From contig NZ_AQWP01000005.1 in the NCBI RefSeq assembly GCF_000375585.1, forward strand, positions 310,001 through 374,000: DNA of 64,000 nt, given 5' to 3'. Below are positions 1 to 9,699 of this stretch, piece after piece. Origin of the DNA: Sinorhizobium meliloti 4H41. GTDB lineage: Bacteria > Pseudomonadota > Alphaproteobacteria > Rhizobiales > Rhizobiaceae. Positions within the stretch are counted from its first letter, which is position 1. Each line of letters opens with the position of its first letter. The notes below the pieces were generated by a model. It did not search any database. It was not told the origin of the DNA and saw only the letters and a list, made by a program, of their open reading frames with translations. The position numbers were made by a program, and so were the translations under genes.

Positions 1-423
1 GTGCATGCGCATCGCATCGCCCTTGCCGGATTTCGCCTCCGCTTCCGCCTGGCCGATCAGCCGGGTGACGTGTTCGATGCTCAGCGTCTTGGGGAGTGTG
101 CGGGCTTTCTTCGGCGCGTCGAGGATGCCCGTCGGGTCGTCCGTGCGCAGCCCCTCAGCATAGAGGAACTTGTAAAATTGCCGGAGCGCCGAGAGCCGCC
201 GCGCTTGCGATGACGATTTGAAGCCCTGGCCTGCGAGATGGGAGAGATAGCTTCTGAGATCGTCGGCCGAGGCGTCGGTGAGCCCGGTGCCGCGCGTGCG
301 CAGGAAGGAACGCGCGTCCTCGAGGTCGCGCTCGTAGGATTGCAGCGTGTTTACCGCCGCTCCACGCTCGGCGCTCATCATTTCCAGGAAGGATTCGACG
401 TAGGCTGCGGACATATCCGTCAT
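1..423 (-). CDS. xerD: Tyrosine recombinase XerD, N-terminal part (runs off the window)
   Basis: The 141 visible codons encode the SAM-like N-terminal core-binding domain of a XerC/XerD tyrosine recombinase. The protein resolves chromosome dimers at dif together with XerC and FtsK. Family hallmarks are the opening [20 protein letters not shown], the segment [21 protein letters not shown] and the linker [11 protein letters not shown]. The catalytic domain lies beyond base 1. The first ATG (421-423) overlaps the stop of the preceding small gene as ATGA, which points to translational coupling; a second ATG lies at 412-414. The XerD rather than XerC call rests on sequence style and on the divergent aroK neighbour typical of rhizobia. 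Confidence 0.9.
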   Translation of the reverse strand, partial: MTDMSAAYVESFLEMMSAERGAAVNTLQSYERDLEDARSFLRTRGTGLTDASADDLRSYLSHLAGQGFKSSSQARRLSALRQFYKFLYAEGLRTDDPTGILDAPKKARTLPKTLSIEHVTRLIGQAEAEAKSGKGDAMRMH

Positions 424-569
424 TGCGGCTTGTTGACCCGTTCCGAGGGAATGCGCACGGTTACGTCCCGCTCAACCGGGTCGACGAAAGTGACGAGCGC
501 CACCATCGCGCCATAGACCATGCCGGCTCCGACGGCGCAGATGAACAGGAAGCGGAAGAGGGTGGGCAT
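420..569 (-). CDS. 49-aa membrane protein coupled to xerD
   Basis: Short ORF of 49 codons starting [20 protein letters not shown], with one strongly hydrophobic segment at about residues 4-28 and a short polar tail ending RVNKPQ. The stop TGA overlaps the xerD ATG by one base pair of the ATGA junction. A purine-rich AGGAG-like stretch precedes the start on the minus strand. It looks like a single-pass inner-membrane protein whose conserved role could simply be translational coupling to xerD. No function is recognised. The overlap and codon use make it a likely real gene rather than chance. Confidence 0.65.
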   Translation of the reverse strand: MPTLFRFLFICAVGAGMVYGAMVALVTFVDPVERDVTVRIPSERVNKPQ

Positions 570-803
570 TCAAGTCTCCTCTGCATGGCGCCGGAAAGGA
601 ACGGTACGGCATCGGATCATGCCGTCTGTTCGAAGCGTTACCACGATCGCTGCAGTCGAGCAGGGCGTTTCGCTGGCGCGGATGCGTGATCTATATGAAC
701 GGGCCCGCCCTGAAGTTCAAGAAGCCGGCGCGACACCAAGCGACGGCTTGACGCTCCCCCCCGTTTTGTCGATACCGGAGAGGAATGGGGAATTTGAAGC
801 GCA

Positions 804-1382
804 ATGAACGATGTGACCGAACCGGTTTCCGCGACGCTGGCCGAAAGGGCGAAGCGCACTCTCGGTAAGCGTAATCTCGTTTTCATCGGCCTGATGGGGG
901 CGGGTAAATCGGCAATCGGTCGGCTGACCGCCCAGGCGCTTGGCGTTCCTTTCGTCGATTCCGACCACGAGATCGAGCGGGTCTCGCGCATGACGGTCAG
1001 CGATCTCTTCGCAACCTACGGCGAGGAAGAGTTCCGGGCGCTGGAAGCCCGCGTGCTGAAGCGCCTGCTCAGGTCCGGCCCGCGGGTGGTGTCGACCGGC
1101 GGCGGCGCCTATATCAACGAGCGCTCGCGGCGGCATATCAAGAAGGGCGGCCTGACCATATGGCTCAACGCCGAGCTGGACGTGCTATGGGAGCGGGTGA
1201 ACAAGCGCGACACCCGGCCGCTTCTGAAGACCGAGAATCCGAAGCAGACGCTCGAGAACCTGATGCGCGCGCGCTACCCGATCTATGCCGAGGCGGACCT
1301 GACCGTTCTCTCGCGCGATGTGAAAAAGGAAGCGATGGTCGAGGAGGTTCTCGCCGCCATCGCCGATCATCAGAAGGCCTGA
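804..1382 (+). CDS. aroK: Shikimate kinase
   Basis: 192 aa. Phosphorylates shikimate with ATP in the common aromatic pathway. The P-loop GLMGAGKS lies at residues 29-36, the shikimate-binding acidic pair in VDSDHE at about 51-56, and the substrate-binding STGGGAY loop near residue 97. The 20-odd residue N-terminal extension before the kinase fold is usual in rhizobial AroK. ATG at 804 follows a purine-rich leader. aroB starts 4 bp after the stop, and the CBS-domain gene overlaps aroB, so the three form one operon. The divergent xerD cluster shares the 234-bp upstream gap. Confidence 0.95.
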   Translation: MNDVTEPVSATLAERAKRTLGKRNLVFIGLMGAGKSAIGRLTAQALGVPFVDSDHEIERVSRMTVSDLFATYGEEEFRALEARVLKRLLRSGPRVVSTGGGAYINERSRRHIKKGGLTIWLNAELDVLWERVNKRDTRPLLKTENPKQTLENLMRARYPIYAEADLTVLSRDVKKEAMVEEVLAAIADHQKA

Positions 1383-1386
1383 AGCC

Positions 1387-2520
1387 ATGACCAGCCATGT
1401 AATGCCAACCGCCGAGCGCAGGGTCCGCGTCGATCTCGCAGAGCGTTCCTACGATATTCTCATCGGCCCCGGTCTGATCGCCGCGGCAGGCCGGGAGGTC
1501 GCTTCCCGGCTCAAGGGCCGGAAGATGGCGGTCATCACCGACGAGAACGTCGCGCCCCGCTACCTCGAACCGCTTATAGCGAGCCTCGGGGAAAGCGGCA
1601 TCGAGGCTGTCTCCCTGATCCTGCCGGCAGGCGAGAAGACCAAGAGCTTCGAGCATCTGATCCCGGTTTGCGAGGCCGTCCTCGGCGCCAGAATCGAGCG
1701 CAACGACGCGGTGATCGCGCTCGGCGGCGGCGTGATCGGCGATCTTACCGGCTTTGCCGCCGGTATCGTCCGCCGCGGTTCGCGCTTCATCCAGATCCCG
1801 ACATCGCTGCTGGCGCAGGTCGATTCCTCCGTCGGGGGCAAGACAGGGATCAATTCGCCGCACGGCAAGAACCTGATCGGCGTCTTCCATCAGCCGGACC
1901 TCGTCCTCGCCGATACCGCCGCGCTCGACACGCTGAGCCCGCGCGAGTTCCGCGCAGGCTATGCCGAGGTCGCGAAATACGGGCTGATCGACAAGCCGGA
2001 GTTCTTCGAATGGCTCGAGAAAAACTGGCAGGCGGTTTTTGCAGGCGGACCCGCCCGGATCGAAGCGATTGCCGTCAGCTGCCAGGCAAAGGCTGACGTC
2101 GTTGCCGCGGACGAGCGCGAAAACGGACGTCGCGCGCTCCTCAATCTCGGCCATACCTTCGGCCATGCGCTGGAGGCCGCCACCGATTACGACAGCAAGC
2201 GGCTGGTGCACGGGGAGGGCGTTGCGATCGGCATGGTTCTGGCGCATGAGTTCTCAGCCCGGATGAATCTCGCGAGCCCTGACGATGCGCGGCGCGTGGA
2301 GGCCCATCTGAAAATCGTCGGCCTGCCGACGCGCCTGGCCGACATTCCCGGGGCATTGCCGCCGGCCGATCGGCTGATGGAGGCGATCGCCCAGGACAAG
2401 AAGGTGAAGGGAGGCAAGCTCACCTTCATCCTTACGAGGGGCATCGGCCAGTCCTTCGTGGCGGACGACGTGCCCTCCTCGGAGGTGTTGAGCTTTCTTA
2501 CGGAAAAGCACCCGCGATGA
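1387..2520 (+). CDS. aroB: 3-dehydroquinate synthase
   Basis: 377 aa, full length for the family. Converts DAHP to 3-dehydroquinate using NAD and a divalent metal. Seen directly: the NAD/phosphate-binding GGGVIGDLTGFAAG, the IPTSLLAQVDSSVGGKTGIN segment with its active-site Lys, and the metal-ligand motif NLGHTFGHALE. It sits 4 bp behind aroK, so two consecutive enzymes of the shikimate pathway are co-transcribed. Its last four bases (ATGA) carry the start of the next gene, indicating coupled translation. Confidence 0.96.
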   Translation: MTSHVMPTAERRVRVDLAERSYDILIGPGLIAAAGREVASRLKGRKMAVITDENVAPRYLEPLIASLGESGIEAVSLILPAGEKTKSFEHLIPVCEAVLGARIERNDAVIALGGGVIGDLTGFAAGIVRRGSRFIQIPTSLLAQVDSSVGGKTGINSPHGKNLIGVFHQPDLVLADTAALDTLSPREFRAGYAEVAKYGLIDKPEFFEWLEKNWQAVFAGGPARIEAIAVSCQAKADVVAADERENGRRALLNLGHTFGHALEAATDYDSKRLVHGEGVAIGMVLAHEFSARMNLASPDDARRVEAHLKIVGLPTRLADIPGALPPADRLMEAIAQDKKVKGGKLTFILTRGIGQSFVADDVPSSEVLSFLTEKHPR

Positions 2521-3821
2521 CCGATGTGCTACTGGGCTTTCTGACGGAATATTGGCTGTCGCTGCTTTCCGTTATTTCCCTTCTCGTTATTTCCGCCTTT
2601 TTCTCCGGCTCGGAGACGGCGCTGACCGCGGCCTCGCGCTCGCGGATGCATACGCTGGAGAACAACGGCGATGAGCGGGCGGGTATGGTCACCCGGCTGA
2701 TCGAGCGCCGCGACCGTCTGATCGGGACGCTGCTCATCGGCAACAACCTCGTCAACATTCTGGCCTCGTCGCTGACGACGAGCCTGCTGATCGGCCTCTT
2801 CGGCGATTCGGGCGTGGCGATCGCCACCGTCGCCATGACGGTACTGCTCGTCATCTTCTCCGAGGTCCTGCCGAAGAGCTGGGCGATCGCGTCGCCGGAC
2901 CGGTTTGCGCTGGCGGTTGCGCCTTTGGTCCGCCCCTTCGTTGTCGTCGTGGGTCCGGTATCCTCCCTCGTCAACGCAATCGTCCGGCGCATCCTGCATC
3001 TCTTCGGCATCAATCTTTCTTCCGACTTGCCGATGCTCACCGCGCATGAGGAACTGCGCGGCGCGGTCAATCTGCTCCACCGCGAAGGGTCGGTCATCAA
3101 GGCTGACCGCGACCGGCTCGGCGGGGTGCTCGATCTCGGCGAACTCGAGGTTTCCGACGTCATGATCCACCGGACAGGCATGCGGGCGATCAATGCCGAT
3201 GACCCGCCCCAGACCTGCGTGCGCGAGATCCTCGAAAGTCCGTTTACACGCCTGCCGTTGTGGCGCGGCTCGGCCGACAACATCATCGGCGTCGTCCATT
3301 CCAAGGACCTGCTCCGGGCGCTCGCCGAGCCGAATGTGGAGCCCGAGACGCTCGACATCGTCAAGATTGCGCAGAAACCCTGGTTCGTTCCGGACTCGAC
3401 CAATCTCAAAGACCAGCTCAATGCCTTCCTGCGCCGCAAGCTGCATCTTGCCATCGTGGTCGACGAATACGGCCAGGTGCAGGGGCTCGTCACGCTGGAG
3501 GATATTCTCGAAGAGATCGTCGGCGACATTGCCGACGAACACGACATCGACATCCAGGGCGTACGTCAGGAGGCCGACGGTTCGATCGTCGTCGATGGTT
3601 CCGTGCCGATCCGCGACCTCAACCGGGCGCTGGACTGGTCGTTGCCGGACGAGGAGGCGACGACAGTTGCCGGCCTCGTGATCCATGAATCGAAGAGCAT
3701 TCCGGAGGAGCGGCAGGCTTTCACGTTCTATGGGAAGCGTTTCACCGTGATGAAGCGCGTGAAGAACCGGATCACCAAGCTGCGCATCCGCGCGGCCGAA
3801 GACGAGGGGCAGGTGGGTTAG
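2517..3821 (+). CDS. CNNM/CorC-type membrane CBS protein (hemolysin-like)
   Basis: 434 aa. Three parts in order: an N-terminal DUF21/CNNM membrane domain (about residues 1-190, several hydrophobic helices, with LLIGNNLVNILASSL), a CBS-pair domain (about 205-330, with VMIHRTGM and VVDEYGQVQGLVTLEDILEE split across it), and a C-terminal CorC_HlyC domain (about 345-425). Proteins of this architecture are linked to Mg2+/Co2+ efflux or magnesium homeostasis; the name hemolysin is historical. It overlaps aroB by 4 bp as the third operon gene, a conserved arrangement in alphaproteobacteria with no obvious metabolic link. Transport substrate is inference only. Confidence 0.88.
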   Translation: MTDVLLGFLTEYWLSLLSVISLLVISAFFSGSETALTAASRSRMHTLENNGDERAGMVTRLIERRDRLIGTLLIGNNLVNILASSLTTSLLIGLFGDSGVAIATVAMTVLLVIFSEVLPKSWAIASPDRFALAVAPLVRPFVVVVGPVSSLVNAIVRRILHLFGINLSSDLPMLTAHEELRGAVNLLHREGSVIKADRDRLGGVLDLGELEVSDVMIHRTGMRAINADDPPQTCVREILESPFTRLPLWRGSADNIIGVVHSKDLLRALAEPNVEPETLDIVKIAQKPWFVPDSTNLKDQLNAFLRRKLHLAIVVDEYGQVQGLVTLEDILEEIVGDIADEHDIDIQGVRQEADGSIVVDGSVPIRDLNRALDWSLPDEEATTVAGLVIHESKSIPEERQAFTFYGKRFTVMKRVKNRITKLRIRAAEDEGQVG

Positions 3822-3881
3822 GGCACTTCAAAGACAAGTCCGCAACGGCGGCTCAGCGACGCACCCTCTGCCTTTTGCACT

Positions 3882-4163
3882 TCACCACCGCGTCGGTTCC
3901 CCCGGCGCTGCGGGTTCCACCGCCAAAGCATGGAGGCCGGCATCGAGTTCCGGCTTCAGCAGATCGTTTATCGCGCGGTGGCGGGCCACACGGCTCATGC
4001 CGGTAAAGGCGCTCGAAACGATGCGGACGCGCATATGCGTTTCGCCGCCGCCGTCGAATTCCGGCTGGTGACCGGCATGCTGACCGCTCTCGTTGATCAC
4101 CATCAGCCGCTCGGGATGGAAGGCTTCCATGAGCTTCTCTTCGATGCGGCGTTGCAGCGACAT
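3882..4163 (-). CDS. bolA: BolA family protein
   Basis: 93 aa. BolA-fold protein with the conserved NESGQHAGH segment and the class-typical RVARHRAINDLLKPEL helix including the invariant RHR. BolA proteins pair with monothiol glutaredoxins through a shared Fe-S cluster and influence iron handling and cell shape. The gene is transcribed divergently from the J-domain gene across 148 bp and converges on the CBS-protein gene, with a 60-bp gap in which no clear terminator is seen. Confidence 0.9.
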   Translation of the reverse strand: MSLQRRIEEKLMEAFHPERLMVINESGQHAGHQPEFDGGGETHMRVRIVSSAFTGMSRVARHRAINDLLKPELDAGLHALAVEPAAPGEPTRW

Positions 4164-4311
4164 ATTTTCAGTCCCATTTCCCTGTTTTGCTGCGGGCGCT
4201 GGAGCCAGGCGGCAGCATCATCCGCGCAATGCAAAATGCCCGCACAAAGCCAGCAACATTCCGTTTTGTCAATTCTTGTTGTGACCCTCCGCAAACCCCA
4301 TAATGTGCGTC

Positions 4312-4938
4312 ATGAAGCTCGATTCAAAATATTTCGACCGCATCCGAACGCGCCCCCGGGGTCAAGCGCGCGTGGAGCCGTCCGCGCCGGTGTGCCAATG
4401 GGATGGCTGCGACAAGACGGCGGTCCATCGGGCTCCCGTCGGGCGCAATGCCGAGGGCGAGTATTTCATGTTCTGCTTCGAGCATGTGAAGGAATACAAC
4501 AAGGGCTACAATTACTTTTCCGGCCTCTCCGACACCGAGATCGCCCGTTACCAGAAGGAAGCGGTGACCGGCCATCGTCCGACCTGGACGGTCGGCGTCA
4601 ACAAGAGCGCCCGCAACGGCCCGACACAGTCGCAGATGCGCTCCGGCACCGCCGGCGCACAGGCGCGCATGCGAGATCCTTTCGGATTTTTCAACGAGGC
4701 GCGCGCCCGACAGGCGCGGCACGAGCCGCGCCTGCGCAAGCTGAAGACGCTCGAGGCGAAGGCCTTCGAGACGCTGGGTCTTGCGGCCTCGGCGACGACC
4801 GCCGACATCAAGGCGGCATACAAGGAGCTCGTCAAGAAGCACCACCCCGACGCAAATGGCGGAGACAGGGGATCGGAAGACCGCTTCCGGGCGGTTATTC
4901 AAGCCTACCAATTGTTAAAACAGGGTGGTTTCTGCTAA
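4312..4938 (+). CDS. J-domain (DnaJ-like) protein with N-terminal Cys/His cluster
   Basis: 208 aa. The C-terminus is a J domain (about residues 148-205) with the diagnostic HPD at 178-180 in VKKHHPDANGG, so it should stimulate an Hsp70 ATPase. The N-terminal part holds Cys28, Cys33, Cys55 and His58 in a spacing that could bind zinc, then a low-complexity linker. It lacks the Gly/Phe region and zinc-finger repeats of true DnaJ, so it is a specialised co-chaperone with no known client. ATG 4312 (MKLDSKYFDR) was chosen by recognition; an in-frame ATG at 4303 is also possible and neither has a strong ribosome site. It lies 75 bp upstream of cobS, so a chaperone role for cobaltochelatase assembly is conceivable but unproven. 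Confidence 0.85.
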   Translation: MKLDSKYFDRIRTRPRGQARVEPSAPVCQWDGCDKTAVHRAPVGRNAEGEYFMFCFEHVKEYNKGYNYFSGLSDTEIARYQKEAVTGHRPTWTVGVNKSARNGPTQSQMRSGTAGAQARMRDPFGFFNEARARQARHEPRLRKLKTLEAKAFETLGLAASATTADIKAAYKELVKKHHPDANGGDRGSEDRFRAVIQAYQLLKQGGFC

Positions 4939-5013
4939 CAACCCGGATTATGACAGAAGCACTATCTGCAGGCGAATGCGCGGGTGCCGGCGGGCGTCCG
5001 CTCTGGAGTTATG

Positions 5014-6009
5014 ATGAGCAAGATTGACCTCGACATTTCCAACCTCCCCGACACGACGGTCTCTGTCCGGGAGGCTTTCGGCATCGACACGGATTTGCGC
5101 GTTCCGGCCTATTCGAAGGGCGATGCCTATGTGCCCGAAATCGACCCGGACTACCTCTTCGATCGTGAGACGACGCTCGCCATTCTCGCCGGCTTCGCCC
5201 ACAACCGGCGCGTGATGGTTTCCGGATATCACGGCACCGGCAAGTCGACCCATATCGAGCAGGTCGCGGCGCGGCTCAACTGGCCATGCGTGCGCGTCAA
5301 CCTCGACAGCCATGTCAGCCGCATCGATCTCGTCGGCAAGGACGCGATCGTCGTCAAGGACGGGCTTCAGGTGACCGAGTTCAAGGACGGCATTCTGCCC
5401 TGGGCCTATCAGCACAATGTCGCGCTCGTCTTCGACGAATACGATGCCGGCCGGCCCGACGTCATGTTCGTGATCCAGCGCGTGCTGGAATCCTCCGGCC
5501 GCCTGACGCTGCTCGACCAGAGCCGCGTCATCCGCCCGCATCCGGCCTTCCGATTGTTTGCGACGGCGAACACCGTCGGTCTCGGCGACACGACCGGCCT
5601 CTATCACGGTACGCAGCAGATCAACCAGGCCCAGATGGACCGCTGGTCGATCGTGACGGCGCTCAATTACCTGCCGCACGACAAGGAAGTCGATATCGTT
5701 TCCGCCAAGGTGAAGGGTTTCGTCGCCGACAAGGGCCGCGAAACGGTCTCCAAGATGGTTCGCGTCGCCGACCTGACCCGTGCCGCCTTCATCAACGGCG
5801 ACCTGTCGACCGTCATGAGCCCGCGTACAGTCATCACCTGGGCCGAGAACGCCTATATCTTCGGCGACATCGCCTTTGCGTTCCGCGTGACCTTCCTCAA
5901 CAAGTGCGACGAGCTGGAGCGGGCGCTGGTCGCCGAGCATTATCAGCGCGCCTTCGGCGTCGAACTCAAGGAGAGCGCTGCCAACATCGTGCTGGAAGCG
6001 ACCGCCTGA
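5014..6009 (+). CDS. cobS: Aerobic cobaltochelatase subunit CobS (AAA+)
   Basis: 331 aa, the usual CobS length. AAA+ ATPase of the MoxR-like class with Walker [10 protein letters not shown] at residues 71-79 and Walker B LVFDEYDA near residue 135. With CobT it forms the motor that works with CobN to insert Co2+ into hydrogenobyrinate a,c-diamide in aerobic B12 synthesis. ATG 5014 is preferred over the adjacent ATG 5011 because GGAG at 5005-5008 gives a 5-nt spacer. cobT follows after 49 bp. No cobalamin riboswitch is visible upstream. Confidence 0.96.
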   Translation: MSKIDLDISNLPDTTVSVREAFGIDTDLRVPAYSKGDAYVPEIDPDYLFDRETTLAILAGFAHNRRVMVSGYHGTGKSTHIEQVAARLNWPCVRVNLDSHVSRIDLVGKDAIVVKDGLQVTEFKDGILPWAYQHNVALVFDEYDAGRPDVMFVIQRVLESSGRLTLLDQSRVIRPHPAFRLFATANTVGLGDTTGLYHGTQQINQAQMDRWSIVTALNYLPHDKEVDIVSAKVKGFVADKGRETVSKMVRVADLTRAAFINGDLSTVMSPRTVITWAENAYIFGDIAFAFRVTFLNKCDELERALVAEHYQRAFGVELKESAANIVLEATA

Positions 6010-6058
6010 AAATCGATGTGCTCGCATAACGGCCGATCCGGTTGAAGAAGGAATTGTC

Positions 6059-7954
6059 GTGAGTTCGAATTCCAAGGCGAAACCGACTACGAGGGAAAAC
6101 GCCGCCGAACCGTTCAAGCGGGCGCTTTCCGGCTGCATCCGGTCGATCGCCGGCGATGCGGAGCTGGAGGTCGCTTTCGCCAATGAGCGGCCCGGAATGA
6201 CAGCCGAACGCATCCGGCTGCCGGAGCTCTCCAAGCGCCCGACCCGCCAGGAACTGGCGGTGGCGCGCGGCCTCGGCGATTCCATGGCGCTGCGCAAGGC
6301 CTGCCACGATGCTCGGGTCCATGCGACGATGTCGCCGCAAGGGGCGGACGCGCGGGCGATCTTCGATGCGGTCGAGCAGGCGCGCGTCGAGGCGATCGGC
6401 GCACTCAGGATGCCGGGCGTGGCGGGCAACCTCTCCTCCATGCTCGAGGAGAAATACAGCAAGGCGAATTTCGCTGCCATCGACGTTCAAGCGGACGCGC
6501 CGCTCGAAGAGGCGGTGGCACTGCTCGTGCGCGAGAAATTGACCGGGGAGAAGCCGCCGGAGTCGGCTGGTCAGGTCCTCGACCTTTGGCGCGACTTCAT
6601 CGAGCAGAAGGCCGGTCCCGACATGCGCAATCTGGCGGGTACGATCAACGACCAGCAGGCTTTCGCCCGCGTCGTGCGCGACATGCTGTCTTCGATGGAT
6701 GTCGCCGAGAAATACGGCGAGGACGATAACGAGCCGGACGAGCAGGAGAGCGAGACCGACGAGGACCAGCCGCGCAGCCAGGAGCAGGACGAAAACGCCA
6801 GCGACGAGGAAGAAGGCTCCGACGCCGCGCCCGCCGACGAAAACCAGTCTGCCGAGGAGCAGATGGAAGAAGGCGAGATGGATGGCGCGGAAATTTCCGA
6901 CGACGATCTCCAGGACGAGAGCGACGAGGACAGCGAAACGCCCGGCGAGGTGAAGCGGCCGAACCATCCCTTCGCGGATTTCAACGAGAAGGTCGATTAT
7001 TCCGTCTATACCCGGGAGTTCGACGAAACCATCGCCTCCGAGGAGCTTTGCGACGAGGCGGAACTCGATCGGTTGCGCGCCTTTCTCGACAAGCAGCTCG
7101 CCCATCTCCAGGGCGCGGTCGGACGCCTCGCAAACCGCCTGCAGCGCCGCCTGATGGCACAGCAGAACCGCTCCTGGGAGTTCGATCTCGAAGAGGGCTA
7201 TCTCGACTCCGCCCGCCTGCAGCGCATCATCATCGATCCGATGCAGCCGCTCTCCTTCAAACGCGAGAAGGACACGAACTTCCGCGACACGGTCGTCACG
7301 CTCCTGATCGACAATTCCGGTTCGATGCGCGGCCGCCCGATCACCGTCGCCGCGACCTGCGCCGATATTCTTGCGCGCACGCTGGAGCGCTGCGGCGTGA
7401 AAGTCGAAATCCTGGGTTTCACGACCAAGGCGTGGAAGGGCGGACAATCGCGCGAGAAATGGCTTGCCGGCGGCAAGCCTCAATCGCCGGGCCGCCTCAA
7501 CGACCTGCGTCACATCATCTACAAGTCCGCCGACGCGCCCTGGCGTCGCGCGCGCCGCAATCTCGGCCTGATGATGCGCGAGGGACTGCTCAAGGAGAAC
7601 ATCGACGGCGAGGCGCTGATGTGGGCGCATGATCGTCTCCTGGCGCGGTCCGAACAGCGACGCATCCTGATGATGATCTCGGACGGAGCGCCGGTCGACG
7701 ATTCCACCCTGTCGGTCAACCCCGGAAATTACCTCGAGCGGCATCTGCGCGCCGTTATCGAGCAGATCGAGACGCGCTCGCCGGTCGAGCTGCTTGCGAT
7801 CGGCATCGGCCATGACGTCACGCGCTACTATCGCCGCGCCGTGACCATCGTCGATGCGGACGAACTGGCAGGGGCGATGACGGATCAGCTTGCGGCGCTC
7901 TTCGAGGACGAGAGTATGCGCCGCCGCCCGGGCGGAGCACGTCGCGCCGGTTAA
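6059..7954 (+). CDS. cobT: Aerobic cobaltochelatase subunit CobT
   Basis: 631 aa, starting at GTG 6059 with the strong site GAAGAAGGA just upstream. The middle (about residues 215-310) is a very acidic low-complexity tract rich in Glu, Asp, Ser and Gln, typical of CobT. The C-terminal third is a von Willebrand A domain with the metal-ion site LIDNSGSM and later [14 protein letters not shown]. CobT partners CobS in the ATP-driven complex that activates CobN. The pair is co-oriented and tightly spaced, so it is almost certainly one transcript. The next gene begins 41 bp downstream. Confidence 0.96.
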   Translation: MSSNSKAKPTTRENAAEPFKRALSGCIRSIAGDAELEVAFANERPGMTAERIRLPELSKRPTRQELAVARGLGDSMALRKACHDARVHATMSPQGADARAIFDAVEQARVEAIGALRMPGVAGNLSSMLEEKYSKANFAAIDVQADAPLEEAVALLVREKLTGEKPPESAGQVLDLWRDFIEQKAGPDMRNLAGTINDQQAFARVVRDMLSSMDVAEKYGEDDNEPDEQESETDEDQPRSQEQDENASDEEEGSDAAPADENQSAEEQMEEGEMDGAEISDDDLQDESDEDSETPGEVKRPNHPFADFNEKVDYSVYTREFDETIASEELCDEAELDRLRAFLDKQLAHLQGAVGRLANRLQRRLMAQQNRSWEFDLEEGYLDSARLQRIIIDPMQPLSFKREKDTNFRDTVVTLLIDNSGSMRGRPITVAATCADILARTLERCGVKVEILGFTTKAWKGGQSREKWLAGGKPQSPGRLNDLRHIIYKSADAPWRRARRNLGLMMREGLLKENIDGEALMWAHDRLLARSEQRRILMMISDGAPVDDSTLSVNPGNYLERHLRAVIEQIETRSPVELLAIGIGHDVTRYYRRAVTIVDADELAGAMTDQLAALFEDESMRRRPGGARRAG

Positions 7955-7994
7955 CGGATTTCCGGCCGCGGCCACCCGTAAGGTCATTCTCCAG

Positions 7995-8987
7995 ATGTTC
8001 TGCCGAAACTTTGCCGTGCTTTTCCTGCTGATTTCGGCTGCTGTCGCGCGCGCGGAGCCGGCGCGCGAGATCGTTCCGGTCAAGAGCCGGCAGATATCCC
8101 AGTTCAAGGTCGGCTCCGATCAAAGGGTCTTCGGCGCGCTCGAGTTCATGGGCGGCATCGAGATGACGTCGGCCAACCCTTTGTTCGGTGCGCTGTCGGC
8201 GATCCGGTTCCTGCCGGACGGCCAGTCCTTCGTCGCGGTGATGGACACCGGCCATTGGGTCGAGGGGGCCGTCATCCGCGACGATGCCGGCGGGCTCGAA
8301 GGGCTGACCGATCTCAAGGTCACGCCGATGACCGACGCGACGGGCGAAGCGCAGCTCGAGAAATGGCGGGTCGATTCCGAAGGGCTGGCCCTGCGCGAAG
8401 GTCAGGCGATCGTCAGCTTCGAACAGTCGCCACGCATCGAAATCTATCCTTTTCCCGGCTTCGCCGAGGCGCGTCCCCTGGGGCAGATGACCCTGCCGTT
8501 CTCCGTCGAAGAGCTGCGCAGCAATGGCGGCATCGAGACGATCGCGATCGCGCCGAAGAACGGCCCGCTTCGCGGCGCGGCCGTGGTCGTCTCCGAGCGC
8601 AGCGTCGACAAGGCGGACAATCTTTTTGCGGGGATATTGGAGGGGCCGATGAAAGGCGCCTTCACGGTCGTGCGCGCGGATCCCTATTCGGTAACCGACG
8701 GCGCCTTTCTGCCGGATGGCGACCTGCTTCTCCTCGAGCGGCGATTCAATTTCGCCTCCGGTCTCGGCATGCGTGTTCGCCGTATCGCCGCGGGGAAAAT
8801 CCGACCTGGCGCCGTGGTCGACGGCGACGTCATGCTCGAAGCGGACATGAGCTATCAGATCGACAATATGGAGGCGCTCGACGTCATCTCGTGGCCTGAC
8901 GGCGAGATCCGGCTGATCCTGGTCTCGGATGACAACCACTCGATCCTCGAGCGAAACCTGATGCTCGAGTTCCGGCTGATCAAGTGA
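7995..8987 (+). CDS. Secreted esterase-like/phytase-fold protein
   Basis: 330 aa. The start at 7995 gives a clean signal peptide (MFCRNFAVLFLLISAAVARA, cleavage after Ala-Arg-Ala), so the product is periplasmic. The rest resembles the 'esterase-like activity of phytase' beta-propeller family: regular segments such as SAIRFLPDGQSFVAVMDTGH, WRVDSEGLAL, GGIETIAIAP, TDGAFLPDGDLLLLER and YQIDNMEALDV. The substrate is unknown. It follows cobT closely on the same strand and ends at a palindrome (9027-9053) that separates it from the convergent yhhQ gene. Confidence 0.8.
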   Translation: MFCRNFAVLFLLISAAVARAEPAREIVPVKSRQISQFKVGSDQRVFGALEFMGGIEMTSANPLFGALSAIRFLPDGQSFVAVMDTGHWVEGAVIRDDAGGLEGLTDLKVTPMTDATGEAQLEKWRVDSEGLALREGQAIVSFEQSPRIEIYPFPGFAEARPLGQMTLPFSVEELRSNGGIETIAIAPKNGPLRGAAVVVSERSVDKADNLFAGILEGPMKGAFTVVRADPYSVTDGAFLPDGDLLLLERRFNFASGLGMRVRRIAAGKIRPGAVVDGDVMLEADMSYQIDNMEALDVISWPDGEIRLILVSDDNHSILERNLMLEFRLIK

Positions 8988-9026
8988 AACGGGGCCGAAT
9001 GCCCCGCCGCTCCAATGCTTTGAACC

Positions 9027-9053
9027 ACGCACTTCCGCATGCGGAAGTGCTCT
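9027..9053. repeat. Stem-only copy of the dispersed palindrome; likely bidirectional terminator
   Basis: Bases 9029-9050 form a perfect 22-nt palindrome (GCACTTCC GCATGC GGAAGTGC) between the convergent esterase-like and yhhQ genes. Its flanks, ACGCACTTCC on the left and GGAAGTGCTCT on the right, equal the outer arms of the longer repeats at 61882-61930 and elsewhere, with the central ~25 bases missing. It therefore looks like a collapsed member of the same family that now works as a transcription stop for both genes. Confidence 0.6.
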
Positions 9054-9060
9054 GAGGGTT

Positions 9061-9699
9061 TCAGGCGGTTGCTTTTGCCGCCGGCATGGGTTTGACGACG
9101 CTCATCAGTGCGCCATAGGGAAGCAGCAGGACGATACCGCAGAGGATCTTCACCGCGAGATCGCCGAGCGCCCAGGAAATCCAGCGGGGGGCGTCGACGC
9201 TGAGCAGGCCGAGAACGGGCGCGGTTTCCAGCGCAAAGCCGTCATTCGCACCCAAGAACACGAAGAACGGGGCGAAGGCGAAAGAGAAGAACATCGCCGT
9301 ATCGAGGGCCGAACCGATCAGCGAGCCCGCGAGCGGCGCCTGCCACCAGGTCTGGCGCCTGAGCCGGTTGAAGATCGAGATATCCAGAAGCTGGCCGAGC
9401 AGGAAGGCTGAACCGGAGGCGATCGCGATGCGCGGCGTCGCGGCAAGAACGGAGAGCATGACGGCGACGGCGAAGCCGGCAACGACGACGCGGCGCGCGA
9501 TTCGCGGCCCGAACTGGCGATTGGTCAGGTCTGTGACGAGGAAGGCGAAGGGATAGCTGAAGGCGCCCCAGGTCAGGAGGTCGCCCAGTTGCATCCCGGC
9601 GATCGAACCGGGGAGCGGATACTGGACGAGGAAGTTCGACGCCACGACCACGAAGGTCATCAGCGCCACATAAAGGTAGAACGTACGGTTGATCAGCAT
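9061..9699 (-). CDS. yhhQ: Queuosine-precursor transporter (YhhQ/VUT family)
   Basis: 212 aa integral membrane protein with about six hydrophobic helices and the family segment SYPFAFLVTDLTNRQFGPR, followed by the polar YhhQ motif near LLGQLLDISIFNRLRR. YhhQ imports 7-cyano-7-deazaguanine/7-aminomethyl-7-deazaguanine for queuosine in tRNA. ATG 9699 has AGGA upstream on the minus strand. The A-rich leader just before the start does not form a convincing preQ1 aptamer. It lies downstream of rpmB on the same strand but is separated by a strong terminator. Confidence 0.88.
   Translation of the reverse strand: MLINRTFYLYVALMTFVVVASNFLVQYPLPGSIAGMQLGDLLTWGAFSYPFAFLVTDLTNRQFGPRIARRVVVAGFAVAVMLSVLAATPRIAIASGSAFLLGQLLDISIFNRLRRQTWWQAPLAGSLIGSALDTAMFFSFAFAPFFVFLGANDGFALETAPVLGLLSVDAPRWISWALGDLAVKILCGIVLLLPYGALMSVVKPMPAAKATA

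Noticed and set aside
4939..5013. Cobalamin riboswitch upstream of cobS
   Set aside because: The gap is only 75 bp and no B12-box-like element is visible; the adenosyltransferase gene upstream region also lacks one.
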